Source of the DNA: DASUZB01 sp036377075
Lineage (GTDB): Bacteria; Actinomycetota; CALGFH01
DNA: 16,093 bases
Direction: 5' to 3'
NCBI GenBank assembly: GCA_036377075.1
Contig: DASUZB010000286.1
Span: forward strand, 1 to 16,093
The position numbers and the translations under genes are program-made. This document shows, one piece after another, positions 1 to 6,239 of the stretch. Within the stretch, counting starts at the first letter, position 1. Each line of letters starts with the position of its first letter. The notes below the pieces were generated by a model. It was not told the origin of the DNA. It made no database searches and saw only the letters and a list, made by a program, of their open reading frames with translations.

Positions 1-396
1 CAGCGCCTCGGCGGGCGGGAAGCCGACCGCGACCAGCTCCGCCAGGACCTGCTCGATCCCTGGCAGTGCGGCGGCGGTGGGCCGGTTGCCGGCCGCGACC
101 AGGGCGCCGTCCCGGTGGGCGAGCAGGGCACGCCGGCCGGCGCGGGAGCGCTCGGCCAGCCACTCCCACCACGGCTGGCCGTGCGCCGGCCGCCCTAGCG
201 CCTTCGGCCGGGTGGTGGCGACGATCGCCTCCGCCATCAGGTCGAGCAGCTCGCGCTTGTTGCGCACGTGCCAGTACAGGGCGGGCGCCTGGACGTCGAG
301 CTCGGCGGCGAGCCGGCGCAGGGTGAGCCCTTCCAGCCCGACCTCGTCCAGCAGCCTGACGGCGGTCTCGACCACCTGCTCGCGCGAGATCCCCAC
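1..396 (-). CDS. TetR/AcrR-family transcriptional repressor (3' part outside window)
   Basis: Partial gene: 132 codons are visible and the frame is still open at base 1, so the C-terminus lies outside the window. The GTG start at 396-394 is preceded by a strong GGAGGAGG site. The protein begins with GISREQVVETAVRLLDEVG, then a helix-turn-helix (about residues 25-47) ending in ALYWHVRNKRELLDLMAEAI, the signature of TetR proteins of the tetracycline-repressor subclass (TetR_C-type ligand domain). It would bind DNA as a dimer and release it on binding a small molecule. It is divergent from an ABC-2 exporter, and the intergenic region has two matching palindromes, so it most likely represses that exporter and itself. 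A possible minus-strand -10 (TAAAGT, complement of 431-436) overlaps the first palindrome. The ligand cannot be inferred. Family assignment is firm; the regulatory role is inference. Confidence 0.9.
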   Translation of the reverse strand, partial: MGISREQVVETAVRLLDEVGLEGLTLRRLAAELDVQAPALYWHVRNKRELLDLMAEAIVATTRPKALGRPAHGQPWWEWLAERSRAGRRALLAHRDGALVAAGNRPTAAALPGIEQVLAELVAVGFPPAEAL

Positions 397-425
397 GCCT
401 CCTCCTTCCGGCTCCCGACCCCTCC

Positions 426-454
426 TTGACACTTTAACAGTGTTAAGGCATGCT
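426..454 (+). promoter_or_regulatory. Promoter of the ABC exporter operon
   Basis: A consensus -35 box TTGACA (426-431), a 17-nt spacer and a -10-like CATGCT (449-454) point toward the exporter genes. The spacer holds the first TetR-type palindrome, so a bound repressor would cover the space between the two boxes. The expected transcript start near 461 leaves a leader of about 150 nt before the GTG at 615. Confidence 0.6.
434..446. promoter_or_regulatory. Operator palindrome 1 (TTAACA-G-TGTTAA)
   Basis: A perfect 13-bp inverted repeat, TTAACAGTGTTAA, lies between the -35 and -10 boxes of the exporter promoter. An almost identical copy lies 35 bp downstream (centre to centre). Position and symmetry fit a binding site of the adjacent TetR-family repressor. 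The AT-rich palindrome stands out in otherwise very GC-rich DNA. Confidence 0.75.
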
Positions 455-468
455 GGCGACCGTTCGGT

Positions 469-481
469 TTAACATTGTTAA
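469..481. promoter_or_regulatory. Operator palindrome 2 (TTAACA-T-TGTTAA)
   Basis: This second perfect 13-bp inverted repeat differs from the first only at the central base. It lies just downstream of the predicted exporter transcript start and upstream of the repressor gene's own predicted start. Occupation would block elongation from one promoter and probably initiation from the other. It supports autoregulation by the TetR protein. Confidence 0.75.
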
Positions 482-614
482 GGGCACGGGTCGTGCTGTG
501 AGAAGCCTGTGAGTGTGCTGAACCCGCGTGTGCCGTCGGCCCGCTTGGGTGAACATGGACGCCGCGGGCCGGCAGGTGGCGGAGCAGGCCCGGTTGGAGC
601 ATGGAGGAGGGTAC

Positions 615-1646
615 GTGGAGGCGACGACAGCGGACGCGACCAGAGCGGCACGCCCTGGTAACGGGCCGGCGGTGTCGGTCCGGGGGCTGGTCAAGCACTA
701 CGGTGAGGTCGAGGCGGTGCGGGGGGTGGACTTCGACGTCGCCGAGGGCGAGACGTTCGGCTTCCTCGGCCCCAACGGCGCCGGCAAGTCCACCACCATC
801 AAGATCCTGTGCACGCTGGCGCGGCCGACCGCCGGGACGGCCACGGTCGGCGGCTACGACGTGGTCGCCGCGCGCGACGACGTGCGCCGCAACATCGGCC
901 TGGTCTTCCAGGAGACGACCCTGGACGACTACCTCACCGCCGAGCAGAACCTGCGCTTCCACGCCGAGCTGTACGCCGTCCCCAAGGCCGCCGTGCCCGA
1001 CCGCCTGCACGAGGTGCTGGAGCTGGTCGGCCTCTGGGAGCGGCGCGGCGACCTGGTGCAGACCTACTCGGGCGGGATGAAGCGCCGCCTCGAGATCGCC
1101 CGCGGCCTGCTGCACTCCCCGCGGGTGCTGTTCCTGGACGAGCCAACCGTCGGCCTCGACCCGCAGACCCGCGCGTCGATCTGGAAGTACCTCGACGAGC
1201 TGCGCCGGCGCGAGGACATCACCGTCTTCCTCACCACCCACTACATGGACGAGGCCGAGCACTGCGAGCGCATCGCGATCATCGACGCCGGCCGGATCGT
1301 CGCCCACGGCACCCCGGACGCGCTCAAGGCGGAGGTCGGCAAGGACCGCGTGCAGATCCACACCGACGACGACCAGGCGGCGATCGCCGCGCTGCGCGAC
1401 CGCTTCGCGGTCGAGGCCGCCGTCCACGAGGGCGCGGTCACCTTCTCGGTCGCCGACGGCGAGCAGTTCGTGCCCCGCCTGTTCGCCGAGCTCGGCATCC
1501 CCATCCGCTCGGTCAACGTCGCCCGCCCCACCCTGGACGACGTCTTCCTTGCCCACACCGGGACGACCATCCGCGACGCCGAGGCGTCCAGCAGCGACCG
1601 TCTCCGGATGAGCCCGATGGCCCGCGCCCGCGTCGGGCGGAGGTGA
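615..1646 (+). CDS. ABC transporter ATP-binding protein, DrrA-like (ABC-2 exporter)
   Basis: A 343-aa ATPase that would power the membrane protein encoded just downstream. In order: Walker A GPNGAGKST (52-60), Q-loop Q99, signature YSGGM (151-155), Walker B LFLDEP with D175 and E176, and H-loop H209 in TTHYMDEAEH. The C-terminal extension ending in RPTLDDVFLAHTG is typical of the daunorubicin-resistance (DrrA/CcmA) subfamily. I chose the GTG at 615 because GGAGGAGGG (603-611) sits just upstream. An in-frame ATG at 555 would add 20 residues but lacks a ribosome binding site. The stop is 4 nt before the permease start, so the two are cotranslated. Known relatives export drugs, lipids or antibiotics; the substrate here is unknown. 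The divergent TetR gene and twin operators suggest substrate-induced expression. Confidence 0.95.
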   Translation: MEATTADATRAARPGNGPAVSVRGLVKHYGEVEAVRGVDFDVAEGETFGFLGPNGAGKSTTIKILCTLARPTAGTATVGGYDVVAARDDVRRNIGLVFQETTLDDYLTAEQNLRFHAELYAVPKAAVPDRLHEVLELVGLWERRGDLVQTYSGGMKRRLEIARGLLHSPRVLFLDEPTVGLDPQTRASIWKYLDELRRREDITVFLTTHYMDEAEHCERIAIIDAGRIVAHGTPDALKAEVGKDRVQIHTDDDQAAIAALRDRFAVEAAVHEGAVTFSVADGEQFVPRLFAELGIPIRSVNVARPTLDDVFLAHTGTTIRDAEASSSDRLRMSPMARARVGRR

Positions 1647-1650
1647 GCAC

Positions 1651-2526
1651 ATGTCCACCACACCGGCAACCGCCCCCGCGACCGTCGCACCGGTGCGCGT
1701 GCCCGCCGGCGGGCTGCGCCAGGACGTGCGCGCCGCCAAGATCGTCTGCCAGCGCGAGCTGATCCGCTTCGGCCGCGACCGCGCCCGCATCGTCTCCTCG
1801 ATGATCCAGCCGGTGCTGTGGCTGTTCGTGCTCGGCACCGGCCTGTCGTCGGTGATCCCGCGCGGCAGCGGCGGGGTCGACTTCCGCACCTTCCTGTTCC
1901 CCGGCGTGCTGGCGATGTCGCTGCTGTTCACGGCGGCGTTCTCGGGCGTGTCGATCGTCTGGGACCGCGAGTTCGGCTTCCTGCGCGAGATGCTGGTCGC
2001 CCCGGTGCGGCGCAGCGCCATCATCGCCGGCAAGGCGTTCGGCGGCGCCATCGTGGCCACCCTGCAGAGCCTGGTGATGCTCGCCCTCGCGGGGCTGGTG
2101 CACGTGCCCTACTCGCCCGGGCTGCTGCTGCCCCTCTTCGGCCTGCTGTTCCTGACCGCGTTCACCATCACCGCGTTCGGCATCATGCTCTCGGCGCGGC
2201 TGCGCCAGATCCAGACGATCATGCCGCTGATGCAGATGGTCATCGCGCCGATGATGTTCCTGTCGGGCGCCCTGTTCCCGCTCGTCAACCTGCCCACCTG
2301 GCTGCAGGTCCTGACGCGGGTCAACCCGTTGACCTACGCGGTCGACCCCATGCGGGCGGTGGTCTTCCAGCACCTCGACCTCAGCCCCGCGGCCCTGCAC
2401 GCGCTGCGGCCCGGCGTCACCTGGGGAGGCTGGCCGGTCCCCACCTCGTTGGAGGTGCTGCTGCTGGCGGTGATGAGCGTGGTGATGCTGACCGTGGCGA
2501 TCCTGCGCTTCGACGCCACCGAGTAG
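1651..2526 (+). CDS. ABC-2 type transporter permease, DrrB-like
   Basis: A 291-aa integral membrane subunit pairing with the preceding ATPase. The start is ATG 1651, with GGAGG 8-12 nt upstream that lies inside the last codons of the ATPase gene. After a cytoplasmic N-terminal segment (about 1-47) the first membrane span is near 48-66. About six hydrophobic segments follow, ending near the C-terminus with a span before RFDATE. The REFGFLREMLVAPV stretch starting at residue 106 is the conserved cytoplasmic coupling element of DrrB/NodJ-type permeases. The length is normal for the family (about 250-290 aa). The homodimer would form the export path for a hydrophobic substrate. Its stop is only 3 nt from the stop of the convergent cupin gene, so any terminator must lie inside coding sequence. 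Confidence 0.94.
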   Translation: MSTTPATAPATVAPVRVPAGGLRQDVRAAKIVCQRELIRFGRDRARIVSSMIQPVLWLFVLGTGLSSVIPRGSGGVDFRTFLFPGVLAMSLLFTAAFSGVSIVWDREFGFLREMLVAPVRRSAIIAGKAFGGAIVATLQSLVMLALAGLVHVPYSPGLLLPLFGLLFLTAFTITAFGIMLSARLRQIQTIMPLMQMVIAPMMFLSGALFPLVNLPTWLQVLTRVNPLTYAVDPMRAVVFQHLDLSPAALHALRPGVTWGGWPVPTSLEVLLLAVMSVVMLTVAILRFDATE

Positions 2527-2529
2527 CGC

Positions 2530-2937
2530 CTAGGCGCCCAGCCCGGGCAGGTTGACCACGATCGCCTCCTGGGTGGACCTGGCGATCACCACCACCGCCT
2601 CCTGGTCGGGCGAGGGGTTCTCCTCGCGGTGCGGCACGAACGGCGGCACGAACACGTAGTCGCCGGGGCCGGCCTCGAGCCGCACCTCCCGGTCGCCGTC
2701 GAGGAAGACGAAGGCGGGCGTGCCGCTGACCACGTAGATGCCGGTCTCGCTGTGGCCGTGGTGGTGCGCGGCCGACACGGTCGCCGGGGCGACCCTGGTC
2801 TCCCCCATCCAGATGGCGCTCGAGCCGGTGGTGGCGCCGCAGATCGCCGCCGCCCGGCGCATCCCGCCGGTCTGGGCCGTGTCGGGGTCGAGGTCACCGG
2901 CCTTGACGTGGTGGAGCCGCCCGCCGCCCTGGTGCAT
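2530..2937 (-). CDS. Small cupin-domain protein
   Basis: A 135-aa single-domain cupin. Motif 1 is seen as H58-H59-H60 and H62 followed by E64 (HHHGHSETGIYVVSG). Motif 2 is GDYVFVPPFVPHREEN, with G92, P98/P99, H103 and N107. These positions normally bind a divalent metal. The ATG at 2937 has GGGAGGGAG upstream. An ATG 14 codons further up is possible, but the Shine-Dalgarno site favours the shorter form. Single-domain cupins of this size include dioxygenases, isomerases and non-enzymatic sensors, so the reaction cannot be named. It is divergent from rmlB across 105 nt and convergent with the exporter. It lacks the length and conserved motifs of RmlC, so a role in dTDP-rhamnose synthesis is not supported. 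Confidence 0.88.
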   Translation of the reverse strand: MHQGGGRLHHVKAGDLDPDTAQTGGMRRAAAICGATTGSSAIWMGETRVAPATVSAAHHHGHSETGIYVVSGTPAFVFLDGDREVRLEAGPGDYVFVPPFVPHREENPSPDQEAVVVIARSTQEAIVVNLPGLGA

Positions 2938-2968
2938 CGCTCGCTCCCTCCCAGCAGGGGACGCCAGC

Positions 2969-2974
2969 ATGGTA
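2969..2974 (-). promoter_or_regulatory. Possible -10 box of the cupin gene
   Basis: On the minus strand TACCAT (complement of 2969-2974) fits a -10 hexamer about 32 nt before the cupin ATG, followed by a Shine-Dalgarno site. No good -35 is visible. A 13-bp palindrome, CCTCCGTGGGAGG (2994-3006), lies upstream between the two divergent genes and could be an operator. Confidence 0.35.
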
Positions 2975-3030
2975 GCCGTGCCGTGCACAGACCCCTCCGT
3001 GGGAGGTGGCGGCGGCTTCGGCCCGCCGGG

Positions 3031-3036
3031 TACGCT
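3031..3036 (+). promoter_or_regulatory. -10 box placing the rmlB transcript start at its ATG
   Basis: TACGCT lies 6 nt before the ATG at 3043, so the transcript would begin at or next to the start codon. No Shine-Dalgarno sequence is properly spaced before this ATG, which agrees with leaderless translation. The -35 region is GC-rich and not recognisable. Confidence 0.5.
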
Positions 3037-3042
3037 CCGGGC

Positions 3043-4071
3043 ATGAACCGGACCTTCCGACGACTGCTGGTGGCCGGTGGCGCGGGGTTCATCGGCTCGA
3101 ACTTCGTCCGCCTGCTGCGCCGCACCAGGCCGAGCACCGAGGTCTGGGTGCTCGACAAGCTCACCTACGCCGGCAACCCGGCCAACCTCGCCGAGTTCGA
3201 GGGCGCCGACGGCTACCGCTTCTTCCACGGGGACATCTGCGACGTCGAGCTGGTCGACAAGCTGGCCGGTGAGGTCGACGCGATCGTCAACTTCGCCGCC
3301 GAGACCCACGTGGACCGCTCGCTGCTGGACCCGTTCGCGTTCATCACCGCCGACGTGCTCGGGACGGCGGTGCTGTGCGCGGCGGCTGGCCGGCATGGCC
3401 ACGAGGTCTTCCACCTGGTGAGCACCGACGAGGTCTACGGCGACGTCCCCGAGGGCCGCTCGCGGGAGGACGACCCCTTCCGGCCGCGCAGCCCGTACGC
3501 CGCCAGCAAGGCCGGCGGCGAGCACCTCGCCTGGTCGTTCGCTGCCAGCCACGAGCTGCCGCTGCTGGTCACCCGCGGCTCCAACACCTACGGGCAGTAC
3601 CAGTACCCCGAGAAGTCGGTGCCGGTGTTCGTCACCAACGCCTTGGACGACCTGCCGTTGCCCCTCTACAACGACGGCAGCGCCGTGCGCGACTACCTCC
3701 ACGTCGAGGACCACTGCCGCGCCATCGACCTGGTGCTGCACCAGGGCACCCCCGGTAACGCCTACAACGTCGGCACCGGCGTCGAGACCAGCGGCAACCA
3801 GCTCGCCGCGGCGGTGCTCGACGAGCTCGGCAAGCCCCGCTCGCTGATCCAGTACGTGGCCGACCGCAAGGGCCACGACTACCGCTACGCGCTCGACACC
3901 GCCAAGCTCGAGGGCGAGCTCGGCTGGCGCCCCGGGGTCGACCTGCGCGCCGGCCTCGCGCGGACGATCGCCTGGTACCGGGAGAACGAGCGCTGGTGGC
4001 GCCCGCTCAAGTCCGACGAGTACTGGGAGTACTACCGGCGCAACTACCGGCCGCTGCCGGTGTCGCGGTAG
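3043..4071 (+). CDS. rmlB: dTDP-glucose 4,6-dehydratase (RmlB/RfbB family)
   Basis: A 342-aa extended short-chain dehydrogenase that would convert dTDP-glucose to dTDP-4-keto-6-deoxyglucose in the cytoplasm using bound NAD. The Rossmann motif GGAGFIG spans 12-18. FAAETHVDRS (84-93) is the RmlB signature. The catalytic triad T128-D129-E130 is in STDEVYGD, and Y152-x3-K156 is present. The C-terminal KGHDYRYALDTAKLEGELGWRP matches the family. Two spots differ from textbook RmlB: RGSNTYG where RCSNNYGP is usual, and VRDYLHVEDH where VRDWLYVEDH is usual, so a related nucleotide-sugar substrate is possible. The ATG at 3043 is the first residue of the conserved fold; the frame is open further upstream but not conserved-looking. 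No rmlA, rmlC, rmlD or glycosyltransferase gene is nearby. It is convergent with the GerW-like gene (7 nt apart). Confidence 0.92.
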   Translation: MNRTFRRLLVAGGAGFIGSNFVRLLRRTRPSTEVWVLDKLTYAGNPANLAEFEGADGYRFFHGDICDVELVDKLAGEVDAIVNFAAETHVDRSLLDPFAFITADVLGTAVLCAAAGRHGHEVFHLVSTDEVYGDVPEGRSREDDPFRPRSPYAASKAGGEHLAWSFAASHELPLLVTRGSNTYGQYQYPEKSVPVFVTNALDDLPLPLYNDGSAVRDYLHVEDHCRAIDLVLHQGTPGNAYNVGTGVETSGNQLAAAVLDELGKPRSLIQYVADRKGHDYRYALDTAKLEGELGWRPGVDLRAGLARTIAWYRENERWWRPLKSDEYWEYYRRNYRPLPVSR

Positions 4072-4078
4072 CGCCGCG

Positions 4079-4447
4079 CTACGAGCGGCGGCGCCCCAGC
4101 ACCTTGATCAGCCGCCGCAGGGTGAGCAGCGCGACGACCGTGAGGACCTGCCCGCCGGCGACCACCCGGGTGAGGTCGAAGGCCGGTTGCCAGCGCACCT
4201 CCCCGTCCTTGATGACGAAGGCGCCGACCGGCCGGGCGACGATCCCGAGGCCACCGCCGAGGCCCTGCGGGCCCGCCGGCTGCGGCTGGTCCTCGCCCTG
4301 GCCGGCGGCGCTGCCGCCGCCCCCGCCGCCGGCGTAGAGGACCGCGGCCGGGATGACCGTGACCCCGTCCCGCTCGTAGGGCTGGCCGAACACGTGGTTG
4401 TCGCGGACGTGGGCGGAGATCTGGTCGAGGAACTCCGAGGTGTCCAT
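4079..4447 (-). CDS. GerW/YtfJ-family (Spore_YtfJ) protein
   Basis: A 122-aa protein with the pattern of the GerW/YtfJ family: an N-terminal helix, then VFGQPYERDGVTVIPAA (19-35), a glycine run (40-45), a glycine-rich middle with GGG (64-66), and RPVGAFVIKDGEVRWQPAFD (72-91). A moderately hydrophobic C-terminal segment (about 94-112) ends in RRRS and may be membrane-associated. The ATG at 4447 is preceded by GGAGGCGACC. In Bacillus the relative YtfJ is a spore protein needed for germination. Family members are also common in actinobacteria that do not make endospores, where the role is unknown. No other sporulation gene is in the window. It is divergent from the 68-aa ORF downstream in coordinates. 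Confidence 0.85.
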   Translation of the reverse strand: MDTSEFLDQISAHVRDNHVFGQPYERDGVTVIPAAVLYAGGGGGGSAAGQGEDQPQPAGPQGLGGGLGIVARPVGAFVIKDGEVRWQPAFDLTRVVAGGQVLTVVALLTLRRLIKVLGRRRS

Positions 4448-4511
4448 GGTCGCCTCCTCGCGCGCCGAACGTGGACCGGCGCACGGGCGCCATCTTGGAC
4501 CAGTGGCGCGT

Positions 4512-4520
4512 TGCTATGCT
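4512..4520 (+). promoter_or_regulatory. Extended -10 promoter element before the 68-aa ORF
   Basis: TGCTATGCT (4512-4520) combines a TGn extension with a -10-like TATGCT. It is followed about 30 nt later by AGGAGG and the ATG at 4566. A TTGGAC at 4495-4500 is too close (14 nt) to be a standard -35, as an extended -10 would allow. Confidence 0.45.
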
Positions 4521-4565
4521 GCCTGTCCGGAAGGAGCGAGCGGGCCGACCAGGAGGTGGTGCCGG

Positions 4566-4772
4566 ATGAGGCCAGCGGAGCTGGCCGCGCACCTGGCGGC
4601 CGACCACGACCAGCCGGTCGACGGCCCCGCGCCGGTGCTGGCGTTCGTGCACGCGGCGATGCACAACGGCAGCGCCTGCCCCGGCGGGCACTTCCACGAC
4701 GGCGACCAGGTGCGGCGGCTGTGGGACAGGACGCCGAGGATCGCCGAGGTGCCCACCCGCGGCCACACCTGA
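4566..4772 (+). CDS. Hypothetical 68-aa histidine-rich protein
   Basis: I do not recognise this protein. The ATG at 4566 has AGGAGG at 4551-4556, and a plausible promoter precedes it. The 68 residues begin MRPAELAAHLAADHDQPVD and contain a cluster, HAAMHNGSACPGGHFHDGD (about 29-47), with several histidines and one cysteine that could bind metal, followed by a basic segment. It has no signal peptide or membrane span. GC-rich third positions support coding. Upstream in the same frame the reading stays open, but that part overlaps the divergent GerW-like gene and has no start signals. It is followed at 85 nt by a PadR gene with its own promoter, so it is probably a single-gene unit. Confidence 0.6.
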   Translation: MRPAELAAHLAADHDQPVDGPAPVLAFVHAAMHNGSACPGGHFHDGDQVRRLWDRTPRIAEVPTRGHT

Positions 4773-4804
4773 ACTGCCGCGATGCGCTCGCTCTCCTCGA
4801 TCAT

Positions 4805-4832
4805 CCTAGTTGTATCGTAAGTTGTAACTAGG
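4805..4832. promoter_or_regulatory. Inverted repeat (probable PadR operator)
   Basis: Perfect 7-bp arms CCTAGTT (4805-4811) and AACTAGG (4826-4832) are separated by 14 bp, in a conspicuously AT-rich patch. TTGTA occurs twice in the same orientation inside the element. It overlaps the -35 box of the PadR promoter, as expected for an autoregulated PadR repressor. Confidence 0.65.
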
Positions 4833-4850
4833 TCAAGAGCATCATAGAGT
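4822..4850 (+). promoter_or_regulatory. Leaderless promoter of the first PadR gene
   Basis: A -35 TTGTAA (4822-4827), a spacer of exactly 17 nt, a -10 TAGAGT (4845-4850), then 7 nt and the ATG at 4858. There is no Shine-Dalgarno sequence before the ATG. The transcript is therefore predicted to start at or beside the A of the ATG. Confidence 0.65.
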
Positions 4851-4857
4851 TCGCACC

Positions 4858-5187
4858 ATGCTCTCCCCCCGGATGACCCTCCAGACCCAACGGGTGCTCG
4901 CGGTCATGCTCGAGGACCCGCTCGGCCAGCACTACGGGCTCGACATCTCCCGCCGGGTGGGGCTGCCGACCGGCAGCATCTACCCCATCCTCGCCCGCCT
5001 CGAGCGGGCCGACTGGGTGAGCAGCCGCTGGGAGGAGGTCGGCCCCAACGCCGTGGGCAGGCGGCCGCGGCGCTACTACCGCCTCACCGGCGCCGGGGCC
5101 GAGCAGGCTCGCCAGGTGCTCGACCGGACCGTCCGCTCGATCACGCCGCGGTGGGGTGTCGGCGGCACCGGGGAGGTGCCGGCGTGA
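4858..5187 (+). CDS. PadR-family transcriptional regulator (first copy)
   Basis: A 109-aa protein made almost entirely of the PadR winged-helix domain. The recognition region is LGQHYGLDISRRVGLPTGSIYPILARLERADWV, followed by the wing SRWEE and the typical RRPRRYYRLTGAGAEQARQVL. It has only a short C-terminal helix, so it belongs to the small PadR-s1 type. It is expected to act as a dimer that senses a signal and represses its own promoter, where an inverted repeat overlaps the -35 box. Its TGA overlaps the GTG of the membrane protein by four bases (GTGA), so the two genes are translationally coupled. A second unit of the same design lies at 12228-13351. The family is clear; the signal is unknown. 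Confidence 0.92.
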   Translation: MLSPRMTLQTQRVLAVMLEDPLGQHYGLDISRRVGLPTGSIYPILARLERADWVSSRWEEVGPNAVGRRPRRYYRLTGAGAEQARQVLDRTVRSITPRWGVGGTGEVPA

Positions 5188-6161
5188 GGTGGGGCTGGCA
5201 GGAGACGCTCGCCGTGGCCGTGGCGCTGCTGCTTCCCCTGCTGCAGCAGGACGCGTTCGAGTGGTGCTACTGGCTCGCCGAGCGCCTGGTGCGGCGTGCC
5301 GCCCGCCGCCTGCCGCCGGCCCACCGGCACCGCTACGGCGAGGAGTGGCTGGCCGAGCTGGCCGCGCTGCGGGACCGCAACCTGTCCGCGCTGCTGTGGG
5401 CGCTGTGGGTGTTCGCCTGCGCGCCGTCGGTCGGTCGCGGCCTGCGGGAGGAGCCGGCCGACCGCTGGCGCCTGCTGTGCAACGGCTACGTCACCGGCGT
5501 CTCCGCCGCCGGGCTCGGCCTGGGCGGCTGGCTGCTCGCCCACGGCGGCCTGGAGGTCACCGCGCACGGCAGGCGGTCGTTCCTGGTGCTGCTCGGGCTC
5601 GCCGCCGTTGCGCAGCTGCGCCCCTACCTGACCCGGGTCAACACCGGCTCCCTCAGCTTCGGGAGCCTCGACCTCGCCCTGGTGATCGGCTGGGGCATGG
5701 CCGCGGGCGCCCCGGCTGCCGCGTTCGCCGCCATGCTCGGCCAGCTCGGCGGCCGCCGGTCCGCCGAGCGGGTGCTGTTCAACGGCGGCCAGTACGTGCT
5801 CTGCCTCGCCGGCGCGGGCTGGGTCTTCCACGCGGCCGGCGAGTCCCTGCCGGGCTCGCTGCGGACGCTCGCGATCGTCGCGGCGGCGGTGGCGTTCACC
5901 GCGCTGAACTCCCTGCTGATGCGGGTCCTGTTCGCGTTGCAGCACCCGGACGCGATCGCCCAGCAGCTGCGCACCGAGTGGATGGTCGAGGGCCTGATGT
6001 GCGTCGCGCTGATCGCCACCGCACCGTTCGTGCCGCTGGTCCTGCAGAGCAGGGCGGTCTTCATCCCCCTGCTGCTGCTTCCCGAGGCGGCGCTGCTGCT
6101 GCTGGTCTTCCGCCTCTGCCCGGTGCTCGCCGCGCCGCCGGCGCGGGCGGCGCGGCGCTAG
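5184..6161 (+). CDS. Multi-spanning membrane protein coupled to PadR regulator
   Basis: A 325-aa protein starting at the GTG of the GTGA overlap, with GGGAGG upstream. After an N-terminal hydrophobic stretch (about 8-20) comes RYGEEWLAELAAL (50-62), a short motif often seen in membrane proteins encoded next to PadR genes. About eight further hydrophobic segments follow. The part from roughly 150 to 220 (LRPYLTRVNTGSLSFGSL, then LFNGGQYVLCLAGAGWVF) resembles the membrane input region found at the N-terminus of some HD-GYP and GGDEF signalling proteins. No such catalytic domain follows; the protein ends after the last membrane span with a short basic tail. It may be a membrane sensor or the effector controlled by PadR. 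The assignment as an integral membrane protein is firm, the rest is inference. Confidence 0.85.
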   Translation: MRWGWQETLAVAVALLLPLLQQDAFEWCYWLAERLVRRAARRLPPAHRHRYGEEWLAELAALRDRNLSALLWALWVFACAPSVGRGLREEPADRWRLLCNGYVTGVSAAGLGLGGWLLAHGGLEVTAHGRRSFLVLLGLAAVAQLRPYLTRVNTGSLSFGSLDLALVIGWGMAAGAPAAAFAAMLGQLGGRRSAERVLFNGGQYVLCLAGAGWVFHAAGESLPGSLRTLAIVAAAVAFTALNSLLMRVLFALQHPDAIAQQLRTEWMVEGLMCVALIATAPFVPLVLQSRAVFIPLLLLPEAALLLLVFRLCPVLAAPPARAARR

Positions 6162-6239
6162 CCTCGCGCGGGCGGCGCGCAATGGGCCGATGGGCATAGG
6201 CTCGCCGCGACCCGCAGCAGCCCAGGCGGAGGTGGAGGC

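Noticed and set aside
237..2060. A 607-codon open frame on the minus strand opposite the ABC exporter genes
   Set aside because: It is an antisense shadow of GC-rich coding sequence, rich in Arg/Ala/Gly/Asp with no family motifs, while the plus strand carries clear ATPase and permease domains.
2530..2937. Cupin as an RmlC (dTDP-sugar epimerase) partner of rmlB
   Set aside because: It is only 135 aa and lacks RmlC hallmarks; it has the classic small cupin metal motifs instead.
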